Positions 34,010-47,149 of a stretch of 64,000 bases of DNA are shown here, one piece after another. The position numbers were made by a program, and so were the translations under genes. Source of the DNA: Sanguinoderma infundibulare (lineage: Eukaryota > Basidiomycota > Agaricomycetes > Polyporales > Polyporaceae); assembly GCA_032821775.1 (NCBI GenBank), contig JAVLRN010000005.1, forward strand, positions 1,860,001 to 1,924,000, in the 5' to 3' direction. The notes beneath the pieces are model-generated. The model saw only the letters and a list, made by a program, of their open reading frames with translations. It was not told where the DNA came from and made no database searches. Each line of letters begins with the position of its first letter. Within the stretch, counting starts at the first letter, position 1.

Positions 34010-37000
34010 ATGGCTATCGTTGATTGCCACGCCGATCCCTCCTGCCTTTCCAATTCCTTGCCTGCTTCAGAAACTGATTCGCAAAATGGGTTCAACGCTG
34101 TCCAGCGCGACCCGACGTCATGGGACGCTTCGCTGCCTGCCAGCCAGGGTCTGTACATGAACGACTTCGAGAAGGACGCCTGCGGTGTCGGCTTCATCTG
34201 CCATATCAAGGGCGACCAGAGCCACAAAATCGTCTCGGATGCCCGTCAGCTCCTCTGCGCTATGACCCATCGCGGCGCCACCGGCGCAGACAGCCGCGAC
34301 GGCGATGGTGCGGGAGTCATGACTGGTATTCCCCATGCTTTCTTCAAGCGCGAAGCCGAGCGCGAGATCGGCTGCGAGCTCCCGGACGCCGGTCAGTACG
34401 CTGTCGGCAACGTCTTCTTCAAGGCCAACAACCCAGTCGGCCTCCAGCAGCAGCAGGCCATCTTCTCCAAGATCGCCGCCGATTTGGGACTTCGCGTCCT
34501 TGGCTGGAGAGAAGTTCCCACCGACGGCACCATCCTTGGCCCCGCTGCCGCAAGCAAGGAGCCTGCCATCCTCCAGCCTTTTGTCGTATTGCGTTCCCAC
34601 TATGGTGAGGGCAATACCTCTCGGGCCGGTGCGTTCGATGCCAAGCACTTCGAGTGTCAACTGTATATCCTCCGCAAGCACGCGACCCATACTATGTTTG
34701 TCCACTCTCACTCTTCTTAGCCTTTGAACGTCAGCTTAAGTCGTTGGAATTGTCCCCCGTGAAGTTCGCTGTCCAAGGGCTTCTACCTCTGCTCGCTCTC
34801 CTCCAAGAACATCGTCTACAAGGGTCAACTCTCGCCGCCTCAAGTGTACAACTACTACCACGACTTGAACCATGTCCTCTACCGCTCCCACTTCGCTCTC
34901 GTCCACTCTCGTTTCTCCACCAACACCTTCCCCAGTTGGGACCGTGCGCAACCCATGAGGTGGGCCGCACACAATGGTACGTTCTGCCGCAAGCCCACTT
35001 GTCAGACACTTTTAATTGAACATTCGCCGGACCGCTAGGCGAGATCAACACCCTTCGCGGGAACAGGAACTGGATGCGTGCTCGCGAAGGTGTGCTTTCC
35101 TCTTCCGAGTTCGGAGATCAGCTCGATCTCTTATACCCCATCATTGAGTCCGGTGGCTCCGACTCTGCCGCGTTCGACAACGTGCTTGAGTTGCTTGTCG
35201 TGAACGGCGTCTTGACCCTCCCCGAGGCTGTCATGATGCTCATTCCTGAGGCGTGGCAGGGCAATGAGATCATGGAACCTGAGAAGAGGGCGTTCTACAA
35301 CTGGGCTGCTTGTCTTCAGGAGCCTTGGGATGGTCCTGCTCTCTTCGCTTTCAGTGATGGCCGGTACTGTGGCGCCAACCTTGACCGTAATGGTCTGCGC
35401 CCTTGCCGTTACGTCGTTACTAACGAGGACATCATTGTATGCGCCTCTGAGGTCGGCGCCGTCTACATCCCCCCTGAGAAGATCATCCAGAAGGGCCGTC
35501 TTAAGCCCGGACGTATGCTTCTCGTCGACACTGGCGAGGGCCGCATCGTCGACGACAAGGAGCTGAAGCGCACGACCGCGCGGAAGCAGAATTTCGGCTC
35601 GTGGATCGAGACTAACTTGCTGAACGTCCCCACTATCGTGAAGCGCGTCCAGCGTACTACCGCCGTCGAGCCGTCCATCGACCACCACACCCTCAGCACC
35701 GACCCGAAGTTGCTCGCGTTTGGCTATACCGTCGAGCAGCTGAACTTACTCATGCTTCCCATGTTTACCGATGGCAAGGAGGCTCTCGGCTCCATGGGCA
35801 ACGACGCTCCCCTGGCCGCCATGTCGACCCAGTCCCGACTCATCTACGACTACTTCCGTCAACTGTTCGCACAGGTCACCAACCCTCCCATCGACCCCAT
35901 TCGTGAGTCGATCGTCATGTCGCTCGAGTGCTACGTCGGACCCGAAGGCAACCTTCTCGAGATGAACCCCCAGCAGTGCCACCGCATCCTTCTTCCCTCC
36001 CCAATCCTGACGCTCGAGGAGATGAATGCCATGAAGAACCTCAAGCACGCGTACGCTAGCTGGCCGTCTCGCACCATCGACATCACCTTCGCGAAGGAGT
36101 TCGGGTTGCCGGGCTACAAGCTTGCTCTCGAACGCGTCTGCTCCGAGGCGACCCAGGCGATCGACGACGGTATCAAGGTCGTCATCCTCTCCGACCGCGA
36201 GACTGGACCGACGCGCGTTCCGCTTTCTGCACTCATTGCGTGCGGTGGCGTCCACCACCACCTCGTCACGCAGAAAAAACGTGCCAAGGTCGCTCTCATG
36301 ATCGAGACCGCTGAGGCCCGTGAGGTTCACCACCTTTGCGTCCTCCTTGGCTACGGTGCCGATGCGATCTGCCCCTGGCTCACGATGGAGTCCATCCACA
36401 AGGTCGTTCGTGAAGGATTGTAAGTGGTCGCTAATTTCGTATGTTGTGCACCGTTTCTAACCCGCGTCCGGCTTTTCAGGGTCAAGGACGATAAAACGCT
36501 CGACGACCTCATGGACAACTACCGCCACTCCGTCGATGGAGGCATCCTCAAGGTGATGTCCAAGATGGGTATCTCCACCCTCCAGTCGTACAAGGGTGCC
36601 CAGATTTTCGAGGCGCTCGGCCTGCATACCGAAGTTATCGAGAAGTGCTTCGTTGGAACCGCGAGTCGTGTTCAGGGCGCCACCTTTGATCTTCTAGCGA
36701 TGGACGCGTTCGAGATGCATGAACGTGGTTGGCCTTCGCGTGAGACCGTTCTTCCCCCTGGGATGCCGGAGTCGGGAGAGTACCACTGGCGTTCCGGCGG
36801 AGAGGCACACATCAACGATCCTTCCGGACTCGCTAATCTCCAGGATGCTGTCCGGGAGAAGAACCAGCGTGCGTACGACGCGTATGCGACCAATGCGAAC
36901 GAGTCAACCAAGGCGGTTCATCTCCGCGGCATCCTTGACTTCCGGTACGAGAACACGAATGCCATCCCGATCGAGCAAGTTGAACCCTGGAACGAGATCG

Positions 37001-40000
37001 TCCGCCGCTTCGTCACGGGAGCCATGTCCTACGGCTCCATTTCGATGGAGGCGCACTCCACCCTCGCCATTGCCATGAACCGTCTTGGCGGGAAGTCGAA
37101 CACGGGTGAGGGTGGTGAGGACGCTGAGCGTTCCCGGCTTCTGCCGAACGGCGACAAGATGCGCTCCGCGATCAAGCAGGTCGCCTCTGGCCGGTTTGGT
37201 GTCACTTCGAACTACCTCGCGGATGCGGACGAGCTCCAAATCAAGATGGCGCAAGGGGCGAAGCCCGGTGAGGGTGGTGAGCTTCCCGGACACAAAGTGT
37301 CGACATCCATTGCGCGCACCCGGCACTCGACCGCCGGTGTTGGTCTCATTTCGCCCCCTCCGCACCACGACATCTACTCCATCGAGGACCTCAAGCAGCT
37401 CATCTACGACCTCAAGTGCTCGAACCCTCGCGCTCGTGTCTCCGTCAAGCTCGTGTCCGAGGTCGGTGTCGGTATCGTCGCGAGCGGTGTCGCGAAGGCC
37501 AAGGCGGACCACATCCTCATTTCGGGCCACGACGGAGGTACTGGTGCGTCCCGCTGGACCGGTATCAAGTACGCTGGTCTTCCGTGGGAGCTTGGCCTCG
37601 CCGAGACTCACCAGACGTTGGTCCTCAACGATCTGCGTGGGCGTGTTACCGTCCAGACCGATGGACAGCTCCGTACTGGACGCGACCTTGCCATCGCATG
37701 CTTGCTTGGTGCCGAAGAGTGGGGCTTTGCGACGACGCCACTCATCGCAATGGGTTGTATCATGATGAGGAAGTGTCACCGTGAGTGGGTTCATCCTGGG
37801 CTCGGGGGAATGTTGGCGCTGAGCCGTATCTTATAGTGAACACCTGCCCTGTGGGTATCGCCACACAGGACCCTCAGCTTCGTGCGAAGTTTGCGGGCCA
37901 GCCGGAGCAGGTGATCAACTTCTTCTACTATATCGCTGAGGATCTTCGTCGCTACATGGCCAAGCTCGGGTTCCGCACGATCAACGAGATGGTCGGCCGC
38001 GCGGATATGCTCAAGGTCGACGAGAAGCTCCGCACTCCGAAGACGGCCCACCTTGACCTGAGTGCTATCCTTAAGCCTGCTTGGCAGATGCGCCCCGGTG
38101 CTGCCACTTACCGTGTGCGTGCTCAGGACCACAAACTTTACATCCGTCTCGACAACAAGTTCATCGACGAGGCCGAGCCGGCTCTCACGAGCGGTCTTCC
38201 GGTGCACGTCGAGTGCGATGTCACCAACACCGACCGTGCGCTCGGTACCTCTCTGTCGTACAAGGTGTCGAAGCTGTACGGTGAGGAGGGTCTTCCGAAG
38301 GACACGATCCATATCCGCATGTGTGGTTCTGCCGGGCAGTCGCTCGGTGCCTTCCTGGCGCCTGGTATCACCATCGAGCTCGAGGGTGACGCCAACGACT
38401 ACGTCGGCAAGGGTCTCTCCGGTGGCCGTCTCATTGTCTACCCGCCCAAGCAGTCACCATTCAAGGCCGAGGAGAACATCATCATCGGCAACGTATGCTT
38501 GTACGGTGCCACTTCCGGCGAGGCGTTCATCCGAGGTATCGCCGCGGAGCGTTTCGCCGTTCGGAACTCTGGTGCGAATGCTGTCGTCGAGGGTACCGGT
38601 GACCACGGTTGCGAGTACATGACTGGCGGCCGTGTCGTCGTCCTCGGTAGCACCGGTCGCAACTTCGCTGCTGGAATGAGCGGTGGTATCGCGTACGTCC
38701 TCGACACCGCGCACACCTTCGCATCCAAGGTCAATATGGAGATGGTCGAGCTCGGCAAGGTCACCGACCCCAAGGAGATCGCTGAGCTCCGTGGCCTCAT
38801 CGAGGACCACCGCCATTACACCGGCTCCGAGGTCGCCGACCGTGTCCTTCACGACTTCCACCACCTTCTGCCCCTCTTCGTCCGTGTTATGCCTCACGAC
38901 TACAAGCGTGTGCTCGAGGAGCAGGTTGTCAAGGCCAAGGAGGAGAAGATGCGCCACAGCGTCATCGACCTTGTGCCGTCGCGCACCGCCAGCCAAGTCG
39001 ACCTCGCGTCGGAGGGCCTTGAGGACCTCCTCCTTCCCAAGGAGCCTCCTTCGCGCATGAGCCGTGCTAGTTCTCGGATGCGCCACGAGCCGGCTGTCAC
39101 CGACCTCGAGGACTCTCTCGTCGACGAGGCGACGACCAAGAACCGTCTCAGCAAGTTGGACAAGACCCGTGGCTTCATGAAGTACAAGCGTCTGACGGAG
39201 ACCTACCGCCCCCCTCGTAAGCGGGTCAAGGACTGGAGGGAGATCTCGTCCCGTCTCACCGAGGAGGAGCTCAAGTACCAGTCGGCGCGTTGCATGGACT
39301 GCGGTGTTCCGTTCTGCCAGTCCGATACCGGCTGCCCGATCTCGAACGTCATCCCCAAGTGGAACGACCTCGTGTTCAAGAACCAGTGGCGCGACGCCCT
39401 CAACCGTCTCCTCATGACGAACAACTTCCCCGAGTTCACAGGTCGTGTGTGCCCTGCGCCTTGCGAGGGCGCGTGCGTGCTCGGTATTAACGAGCAGCCC
39501 GTTGGTATTAAGAGCATCGAGTGCGCCATCATCGACAAGGTACGAGGATTCGCGATTGTTGCTCCTGCTGCTTCGTATTCCCTTGCTGACTTCATCTGTT
39601 TCAGGGCTTCGAGATGGGTTGGATGACTCCTCAAGTCCCAAAGTTCCGCACGGGCAAGAAGATCGCCATCATCGGCTCTGGTCCCACAGGTCTCGCCGCT
39701 GCCGACCAGCTCAACAAGGCCGGTCACTGGGTCACTGTCTACGACCGCAACGACCGCATCGGTGGTCTCCTCATGTACGGTATACCGAACATGAAGCTCG
39801 ACAAGTCGGTCGTCCAGCGCCGTGTCGACCTCATGGCGGCTGAGGGCGTTACTTTCGTTCCGAGCACCTTCGTCGGTAAGGATGTCGACGCCAATGAGCT
39901 CCGCGAGGAGAACGACGCGCTCGTTTTTGCGACCGGCGCGACCTGGCCTCGTGACCTCAGGATTCCGAACCGCGACGTCGACGGCATCCACTTCGCGATG

Positions 40001-40890
40001 GAGTACCTCCAGCTCAACACGAGGTCCCTCCTCGACTCCGAGCTTCAGAACGGCAACTACATCTCCGCGAAGGGCAAGGATGTCATCGTCATTGGTGGCG
40101 GTGACACCGGTAATGACTGTATCGGTACCGCAATGCGACACGGCGCGAAGTCCGTCACGAACTTCGAGCTCTTGCCTAAGCCCCCACAGGGCCGTGGCCG
40201 CGACAACCCTTGGCCGCAGTGGCCACGCATCTTCCGGACCGACTACGGTCACACCGAGGTTGCGGCGCACTTCGGCAACGACCCGCGCGAGTACTGCATC
40301 TCGACGAAGGACTTCGTCGTCGACGACGCAGGCAAGCTCAAGGGCCTCAACACTGTCCGTGTGGAGTGGACGAAGGACAGCGGAGGACGCTGGAAGATGG
40401 AGGAGGTGCCTGGCTCGGAAAAGTTCTTCCCTGCTCAGCTCGTCTTCCTCGCCCTTGGTTTCCTCGGTCCCGAGGGCGAGGTCCTCAAGTCGCTCGGCCT
40501 CAAGCAGGACGCGCGCAGCAACATCCAGACCCCGGTGAACGTATGTGTCTACCCATTGAATGCCTCATGTTCAGTGTGCTTACATTTATCTCTCTGCAGA
40601 AATACTCGACGAGCGTCGAGGGTGTGTTCGCGGCAGGTGACTGCCGGCGTGGCCAGTCCCTCATCGTCTGGGGTATTCAGGAGGGCCGTCGGTGCGCTGC
40701 CGAGGTTGACGCCTGGTTGAGCAACGGCTCCACTCGTCTTCCCTTCGACGGTGCTATCAAGACGAGGGTGGGTACCTTGCATACATCAATCAATTGGTCT
40801 TGTGTCTGACATGGTTCTCCATAGACCTTCATCCCTCCTCAGAGCTCGCTTACGTCTGGCGGCGCTCAAACTATCACGGTCGAGGCTTGA
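34010..40890 (+). CDS. GLT1: Glutamate synthase, NADH type (GOGAT)
   Basis: Exons 34010-34695, 34765-34976, 35039-36419, 36480-37780, 37837-39539, 39605-40540, 40600-40767 and 40825-40890 sum to 6453 nt, 2150 residues; yeast GLT1 has 2145. A propeptide precedes the glutaminase nucleophile Cys58 (KDACGVGFI). The class II glutaminase domain follows, then the central and FMN synthase domains. The 3Fe-4S ligands are in [14 protein letters not shown] (about 1192). The beta-like part has cysteine clusters [11 protein letters not shown] and [13 protein letters not shown]. It also has an FAD site ([15 protein letters not shown], about 1783) and an NADH site ([11 protein letters not shown], about 1924). 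It makes two glutamates from glutamine and 2-oxoglutarate, using NADH. The first donor, GTTTGT, is atypical but restores [13 protein letters not shown]. Codon use is strongly biased to C- and G-ending codons, as expected for a highly expressed gene. Confidence 0.98.
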
Positions 40891-42447
40891 AGCAAAAGTA
40901 TTTCCTCTCACCCTTCTCTTCTTTCTGTTCTTGTCCTTCGTCGTCGCAAAGTTGAACATCTCTGCCCCATGCATATCTTGTTTATCATCTGCATCTTTGG
41001 CTTCTTCATCGTCCATGTCATTTTCACTTGCAGTCTGCTTCATTAGACACGGTGGTTTCGCTCTTCGCAGTCGTGTTCTTTGCTTTGAGTTCGCAGGAGT
41101 GTACGTTCGCGGTGGTCCGCCGAGAGAAGTGTACCCGCAAAGGGCAAGTATAGTACTATACGCGTATCCATCGCCACCTTGTTACCGTCGCCGACTCAAG
41201 CCTGTACGCAATGTATCACGATACTTGTATAATAGCATGCATGTTCTCCCACCCTATCGAGTCACTGATATGTGTAAAGACCCAGTATCTTTCAACCCAC
41301 GGCACTGCGACCACCAAGGGTTTGCTAGCCAAACATCACCATGCCACGTTTCACGTTCTCTCCAACCATTCGGATCGCTAGCCACCCCCTCGCAACTTGC
41401 TGGCTTGGACTGGCGCGCTCACTAGCCAGGCAATTGGGCACAAGGCAAGACGACTGACGAGCGGTTTCCCCAGCTACGGTACGCGCGAAAGAGGTAGGCA
41501 AACACGCGTTTCCCAGAACCACTACCCTCTCGACTGCGACGTTGACCGAGGCTGCGCTTTCGTCCGTGGCAAAGGCGGTCCGGTCCCATCGGAGGCTCTC
41601 CCTGATTCACAAGCGAAAGGGCACGGGAAAGCCGTCGTTCCCCAAACCACGACGATTACAAGCCGGTTTTCGAAAGGCACGGCTTGGAAACGCTCGAACC
41701 ATCGGCATTTTCTCGGTAGGTCCGCAACGACGCGGTCAAACGCATGTTTTCGTGCTCGAGCTTCGTACATTCCCGCCCAAGGTCCCCGGGTTGGATGTCC
41801 TTCAGGCTCACTCGCACCTCGTCGCTTTGATTACCGCGTCGACGGACGAGTGGCTTTGTAGATAGAATGGATACGCACGTGGAAGGGCGGCCTTGACGAG
41901 TGCAAAGGCCTGGTGTGCGAGGGCGACCGCGGACTGGGGATCAAGAGAGCTTGCGAGCTTGGACTTGCGATCCACACCCACTGATAATCTGGACAGACAC
42001 CGGAGGCGTCCGACCTTGCTTCCACCGGGCTTTGCTGCGCGTGATCGCCACTGAGCAAGAGATACGAATGAGCCTGAGCCATGGTGGAAGGGGGAGCTCA
42101 CGAACCTTGAGCAATCAGGCCAGGGCCGTCTTCGAGAGCTGTTTGAACTTCGAACATCACAGCGGGCCTCGAGGTCATGACAGTCTGAAAATACACTAGG
42201 CCCTATCTCTATAGGGCGTGAGATATATCGCGCAGCAATTATGAACAGATCTATAGACGGTATATCGAGCCACTTAAGGGTAACACGCCTCAATATGAGC
42301 GATCAGCAGATACCGAGCGTACGTATACTTGTCCAGAATCCATAAGTCGTGACCAATGAGCGTGAGAGCGTAATGACAAGCACGAGGATCTGCTAGACAT
42401 AGCTATAAATCACAGAGCAGCAAATGCTAAAAAGCAATTAAAAAAAG
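40891..42447. other. 1.6-kb convergent intergenic region
   Basis: This lies between the stop codons of GLT1 (+) and ECO1 (-). AT content rises towards 42300-42440, including an A-rich stretch just after ECO1. Open frames here (for example 41397-41861 plus and 41808-42293 minus) lack motifs. Nothing else was supported. Confidence 0.5.
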
Positions 42448-43630
42448 CTAGATGTGAGCCTCCTCCTCGTAAATCCGCACGCCGCCCTTGCCCCACGCCT
42501 CGAGGACGGCCTTGCCGGCGCCGGTCGGCTGGGTGAAAGCGATGTGGCCCTTTGCAGGGTTCAGTGGGCAGCCGTGGATGAACGTCGTGGCGGCAGCGGA
42601 GAGCAGACGGGAGGCGATTCCCAGGCGGCGGTGCTCGGACGAGACGAACAGGCGGGGGACGCCCATGCTGGTGGGGAGCAGGGTGGGGTGCACGTACAAG
42701 TTCGTTGAGTCGTCCACGGGGAGGAGCGCCAAGGCGGGGTTGGCTGGTACCATGGACGACGGCTCGGAAGAGAGACCGAGGGGCTTGGAGGGCGTGGGTG
42801 CGTCGAAATCAGGTTGAGTGTGGGACGAGGAGGGAGTAGTTTGTAGATTGGAAGAGAAGGCGGCGGAGACCTCGGAGGGGTGCGCGATTGCCATGGCGGA
42901 GGAGATGCGCTGGGCGACGACACAGCCGACAATCTTCTCCCTCTGGGGCGTAGGACCGGGGGCAGAGGAGAGGAAGAGGTATATCTTGGACTTGTGGAGG
43001 ACGGCCTTGGAGAGCGCGGGGGAGGAGAGGGCGAGGCGGATGGTGTCGAGGAGGACAGAGAGCTGCACACGACCGAGTGAATACCGACGGTTTGATATGC
43101 AGAGGGGGCAGAAGAGGACGAGATACCTTTGCACCAATCTTGCCGCCTATTTCTGCTCGGAAGCAGATGATGCGCCCGCGTAAGCCGTTGCGAAGCTTAA
43201 TGTTGGTCTCGAGCTCCTCGACGCCTCCGTTGGCCTCTTCGCGCGTCTCCTCCTTGCCCCATTCAAGACCGCGCTGGACGCGCGCACAGTGGGCCTTGTG
43301 CAATGATTCGTCGTCAGGCGCGCCGCGTGTGTACGAGAGGTCGCATAGGGGACAGGTGCGGAGGGTAGAGGTGTCGAGGGAGAAGTGTAGCTGGGTGAGC
43401 TTAGGCTGCTTAGCCTTGCCTTTGTCGGCGGGCTTGGAGCGCTTGAACTCGCGCTTGATAGAGCGTCGAGGTTTCTTAGAGGGGGTGTTCTCCTCCGTTG
43501 GGCGGTCGGCGAAAGGACGCTTCCTCTTGGTCGGCGGTGGTGATGCTAGCCCGGATGCTGGTGAGGACGCTAGTAGAGATTGAGCACTGGAAGAACGTGT
43601 GCTGTATGTTCTTCTCAAATCTGTGGGCAT
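42448..43630 (-). CDS. ECO1: ECO1-type cohesin acetyltransferase
   Basis: Two minus-strand exons (43127-43630 and 42448-43062) give 372 residues. After a basic N-terminal tail comes a small zinc finger: Cys93, Cys96 in RTCPLCDLSYTRG and His111, His114 in LHKAH. The acetyltransferase domain shows KIVGCVVAQRI, GVPRLFVSSEHRRLGIASRL, TFIHGCPL and the end motif HIAFTQPTGAGKAVLEAWGK, as in Eco1/ESCO proteins. The enzyme acetylates the cohesin subunit Smc3 during S phase to lock sister chromatids together. The N-terminus carries a possible PCNA-interacting motif near residues 80-88 (QLHFSLD), which in yeast and human Eco1 homologues sits at a similar place; this is only a resemblance. The gene converges on GLT1. 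Confidence 0.95.
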
Positions 43631-44379
43631 CGTGGTAGACGTGGTGGTGATAGTGTGGGCAGCCGGTGGGCAGGGAGATGGCGGGAGGAGAACTTGAAAG
43701 CGCGATCGAGGGACGGACTCTGGCTCTATTCTCCAAACGCCCCCGTCCCTTCCCACGGTCCACGACGCGTCTATCACGTGCACTGCCAACGCGCCTGTGG
43801 CACCGATCCTCGATAACTTCAAGACACGATTAACACGTCTACTTTAATCAGCCCCCGGCGTTTAACATTATTACTCGGTTGGATCTTGTGTTACATAAGC
43901 GAGCTCGTATTGTGCTCGCGGGCGGGTCTCTCCCCCCTTATCCCGTTTTGTACTGTACATTATGACTTAGAGTCTTGTCCATTCGTGTTTAGTACCGCCC
44001 GCGACGTCTCGTCCCTCACGCGTTTGCATCAGTGTTCAAACGCGACTGTTTTTCCCCATTCGCTCTCTTCCCGCGCGCCCGTTTTCTCCCACATACTCTA
44101 CATTTAATAATCCACAGGATCTAGCTCCACGGACATCTAGTTACTTCTGCATAGTCCAATGGTTTCCGTCAGTGGACAGGTCGCTTCACTGTCTCTGCAA
44201 GATACTCAAACAAATCCCGACTTGGACCAACTAGATCTCCCGCAAACCAGACTTGCATAAACTAGCTACGGTCGCTCAACATCATCGCGCTCTGCCCCCT
44301 CGGAACCGTACATACCATTCAACGGCTAGTTCCTCTTTCCGATTAAGCTAGTTAGCGTGGACGACAAAGTCCACACTTA
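43631..44379. other. Intergenic region upstream of ECO1
   Basis: These 749 bases run from the ECO1 start codon to the GH55 relic. No gene was recognised. The part nearest ECO1 is its promoter. Confidence 0.45.
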
Positions 44380-44850
44380 CTAGCTGTATTCCCCGAATTC
44401 GATTCGGAGTTGGTTCGGGTCCACGAGGTGACCGTGCTCTGCAACCCGTTGACGTTCGTGCTTGCAGGAATGATCCCCTGACCCGCGATTCGTTGTGCTG
44501 ATCGTAATAAGGCTGTACACGCTCACGCTCGAGCCGAGTCGATGTTCAGTATCTGGCTCTGGCAGCTCGTCGTGTCCAGGCAGGCTTGGTTGTAGTTCGT
44601 AAAGAAGCTGCACATTGTGCAGCACCCGTCGTCGAGCGCATTCATCCGTCATCCGTCAGCACGCAGCAAGGAACCAATTAAAGAAAGAAAAGGCCGAAGA
44701 TGAGGACGTCAGACGACGACTCCACGTTGAGGGCCCACGCCAACGTCTGGCCGTCAGAGAACATGGGGTCGTGTAAGGTGCTGTCAATGCTAAAAGGAGC
44801 AGGAGCAGGAGGGGCGAGGACCGGTTGGTAGTACGGCTGCAGTATCAAAG
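44380..44850 (-). pseudogene. Decayed GH55 exo-1,3-beta-glucanase C-terminal fragment
   Basis: On the minus strand, consecutive pieces of a GH55-like C-terminus lie in order but in different frames. The pieces are: PYYQPVLAPPAPAPF, then HDPMFSDGQTLAWALNVESS and SDVLIFG; after a stop and a frame change, SFFTNYNQACLDTTSCQSQI; after another shift, SSVSVYSLITISTTN; and finally IIPASTNVNGLQSTVTSW. The order and spacing fit the end of fungal GH55 beta-1,3-glucanases (PYYQPTP, HDP.FSD, AWAL, GAGLYSFF.NY, QSQ). At least two frameshifts and one stop interrupt it, and the stretch between FG and SFF is disturbed. No intron arrangement repairs all of these. The upstream two thirds of the gene are missing or unrecognisable. 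Confidence 0.7.
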
Positions 44851-47149
44851 TCTGTCAACCGAACGGATCAGACGCCAACTGTTTGGATTCCTCCCATCAA
44901 AGATGGAGTACTCGCGCTGTGGATCGCGGAATGGCCATTTCAAGGGCCGAGGGCGATCATGAGCGTGCTCCTGTGGCACGGGGAGGTTCGACACGAAGAT
45001 AATCCTCTCGTCTCCAAACTTGCCGGTGAACTTGTCGCTGCGTCCAGACTTTCGTCGACCACGCGCCCATAGAGGACATCAAACAGAGCACATTGCGGGT
45101 GGTTCCGCCAACGGCGATCGTGTGGCCGTGCATGCGCAAGCGCGAAGGTACGAGAGATCGCCGTGAGTGGTAGGATCCGAGCACTGCCAACACTGCCAAC
45201 ACTGCGATTCGAGAAAGGCACTTGACACTCCTGTAAGTCCTTGACGCAGTGCCGCCGCGTGCAGCACGCATGTCTGGGAAAGTAACCTGAACGGACTATT
45301 TTCAGGTACTATGACGGCAAAAGAATACCACAACCGACTTACGACGCAAGCATGGCGGATTTCGATGGTCGAGAGGGAAGACTGATGGATGGCTGTTTGC
45401 GGGAGGGATCGGGCTGTTGTCAAGCGTATGCATCGGCCGGTGTGGAGCAATAGGCGAGGGTAGGAGAGAGTCCTTTATTAGGAGTTAGGTATGCAAGTGC
45501 ATCGACTTCTCGATGGCTATGAAACAGTCTGTCTTGTCCAGTGAAGACAGGAGGCACGTGCCCTAGGTAGGCCACACTCCTAATGACACTGAGGGGTGCC
45601 GCCTTGACGACAAGATGTAGGCCTAGGTGTCATGATGGCAAGTTTTGCGGCAGGAAACCTTGATTGATGGGTACTGGACGTCGATGAACGCTGGCCGGGG
45701 ATCGGATTAAGGATGTTTGCATTGCGAAATGTAGGAGTGCGTCATAGCGACGGTGTCTATTATAAAAATATGATAAAGTCTGGGGGTCGAGGAGGGTGAC
45801 GGACCGTTGACGGCGTCGACTTGCCAGGGAGTGCAGCGAGAGCGATACGTAGTATGTGATACTGTGGTCGATGAGGCGGATATGAGAGAAGGTTGGATGA
45901 CCAAGAATAGCTTGTTGGATGGCGGAAGACGGCATAGGTATGGAGGGCGGTTCGGCGGCGGCAGGGGAAAATGGACAGGGTTGAGGGCAGGAGGTCAAGC
46001 GCGCTTGGAGAGGATTGGAGGGATCTGATTCGAGGGCAAAACGGTAGACGAAGTGCACGTTGAAAGATATGAGAGAGAAGATGGAAAAAAGTAAGAATAA
46101 CTGACTGCGGTTCAACGGAGGCTTTGGTGCCTGAGAAACTGGTGGCCTGCTGCAGTAGTGGCAGCTGGTGGCACATTGTAATTTGTGTTGCCGAGATGCC
46201 GCGGGTGGTTATTTTGAGCAAGAAGGGATGGGTTGTGGGTGTTACACGGGGAAGGAGAAGAGGAGTTGGGGATTGGTACATTGACAGAGGATACGCTCAG
46301 TTGAGAGGATGGATCGATGACAAGTAGGCGAGAGCCGAATCATTGCAGCTGGATGCCAGCGAGAAGGTGAAGCGGCAAAGGCAAATGGACTCTGAGCGCT
46401 TGAGCGTCGACCTCGTGTCGGGCGAGCGGTGATTGGCTGGCAGGGCAAGGTGGCGAAGGCAGGCCCGCAGGGTAGGAATCACAAGAAGGTGGTCCGCGAT
46501 CCGGACTAACGACTTGCAACGCGGACGACCGATGGGCATGGCATGGGCGTGGTGCCCCGGAGCGAGGCAATCGAAAGCAAAATGGAAAGAGAGGAGAGTT
46601 GAGTTGAGCGACGGCTGGACGGGCCGGGTCGAGAGAGGAGAGGGGAATTCAGGAGAGAGTGGCGGCCGGCTGTCCGAAGAGGGATCATGCGGTTCTCACG
46701 GTAGTGATTGGAGATGGCAGCGGGCGGGGGCTTGAGGGAGGCGTGAGCAGGTCTCATCAATCAACTCGCTTCGGCTGCCTTCCGCTCTCTCTCTCTTGTG
46801 CTCTCCCTCCCCGCTCCTTGGCTCTCTCCGCTTCTGCACGAGCCGCGCTCGCTGCACTTCCCTCTCTCCCCGGTCCTCGCTTCGCCTCGACGATCTTCAC
46901 GAAGCCTCGTAATCTTTGCCAATCCATCCCTTCGCCGAAGCCCCACCCCACCGTGTCCTTCCCTTGGTGAGTCGTGTTCTAACCATATTACATATTCCAA
47001 ACATATCCCGGCCTACTTTCCCCATCCCCGGCTATCTCATGCTGACTCTATTTCTTCCCCTGCGTTTTCCACGCCGTACTGTACTACATCCACTTCCCCC
47101 ACCGGCCCTTCCTCTCCCTTCTCTTGCCACTCCTTCATCCTCGCCCCTC
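44851..47149. other. 2.3-kb region between GH55 relic and membrane GH5 gene
   Basis: No intact gene is recognised. At 44880-45060 on the minus strand an open frame codes GKFGDERIIFVSNLPVPQEH and FRDPQREYSIFDGRNPNSW, which looks coding but matches no family I know; it may belong to the relic or to another lost gene. The 486-base open frame at 45630-46115 (minus) begins with a hydrophobic stretch but has no motif. From about 46780 to 47140 the + strand is strongly C/T-rich, fitting the leader of the next gene. Confidence 0.4.

Noticed and set aside
38454..39641. A 395-codon open frame on the minus strand inside glutamate synthase
   Set aside because: It is antisense to firmly identified GLT1 exons. 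Strong C/G-ending codon bias in GLT1 removes stops from the opposite strand, and the translation has no family motif.
39203..40270. A 355-codon minus-strand frame in the same gene
   Set aside because: This has the same cause as the other antisense frames of GLT1 and gives no recognisable protein.
44380..44652. A 90-codon minus-strand frame read as a gene by itself
   Set aside because: Its translation mixes frames of the GH55 relic. The family pieces appear only when several frames are read in turn, so it is a pseudogene and not a separate protein.
45630..46115. A 161-codon minus-strand frame starting with a hydrophobic segment
   Set aside because: The start resembles a signal anchor, but the rest is low-complexity and matches nothing; there is no supporting intron pattern.
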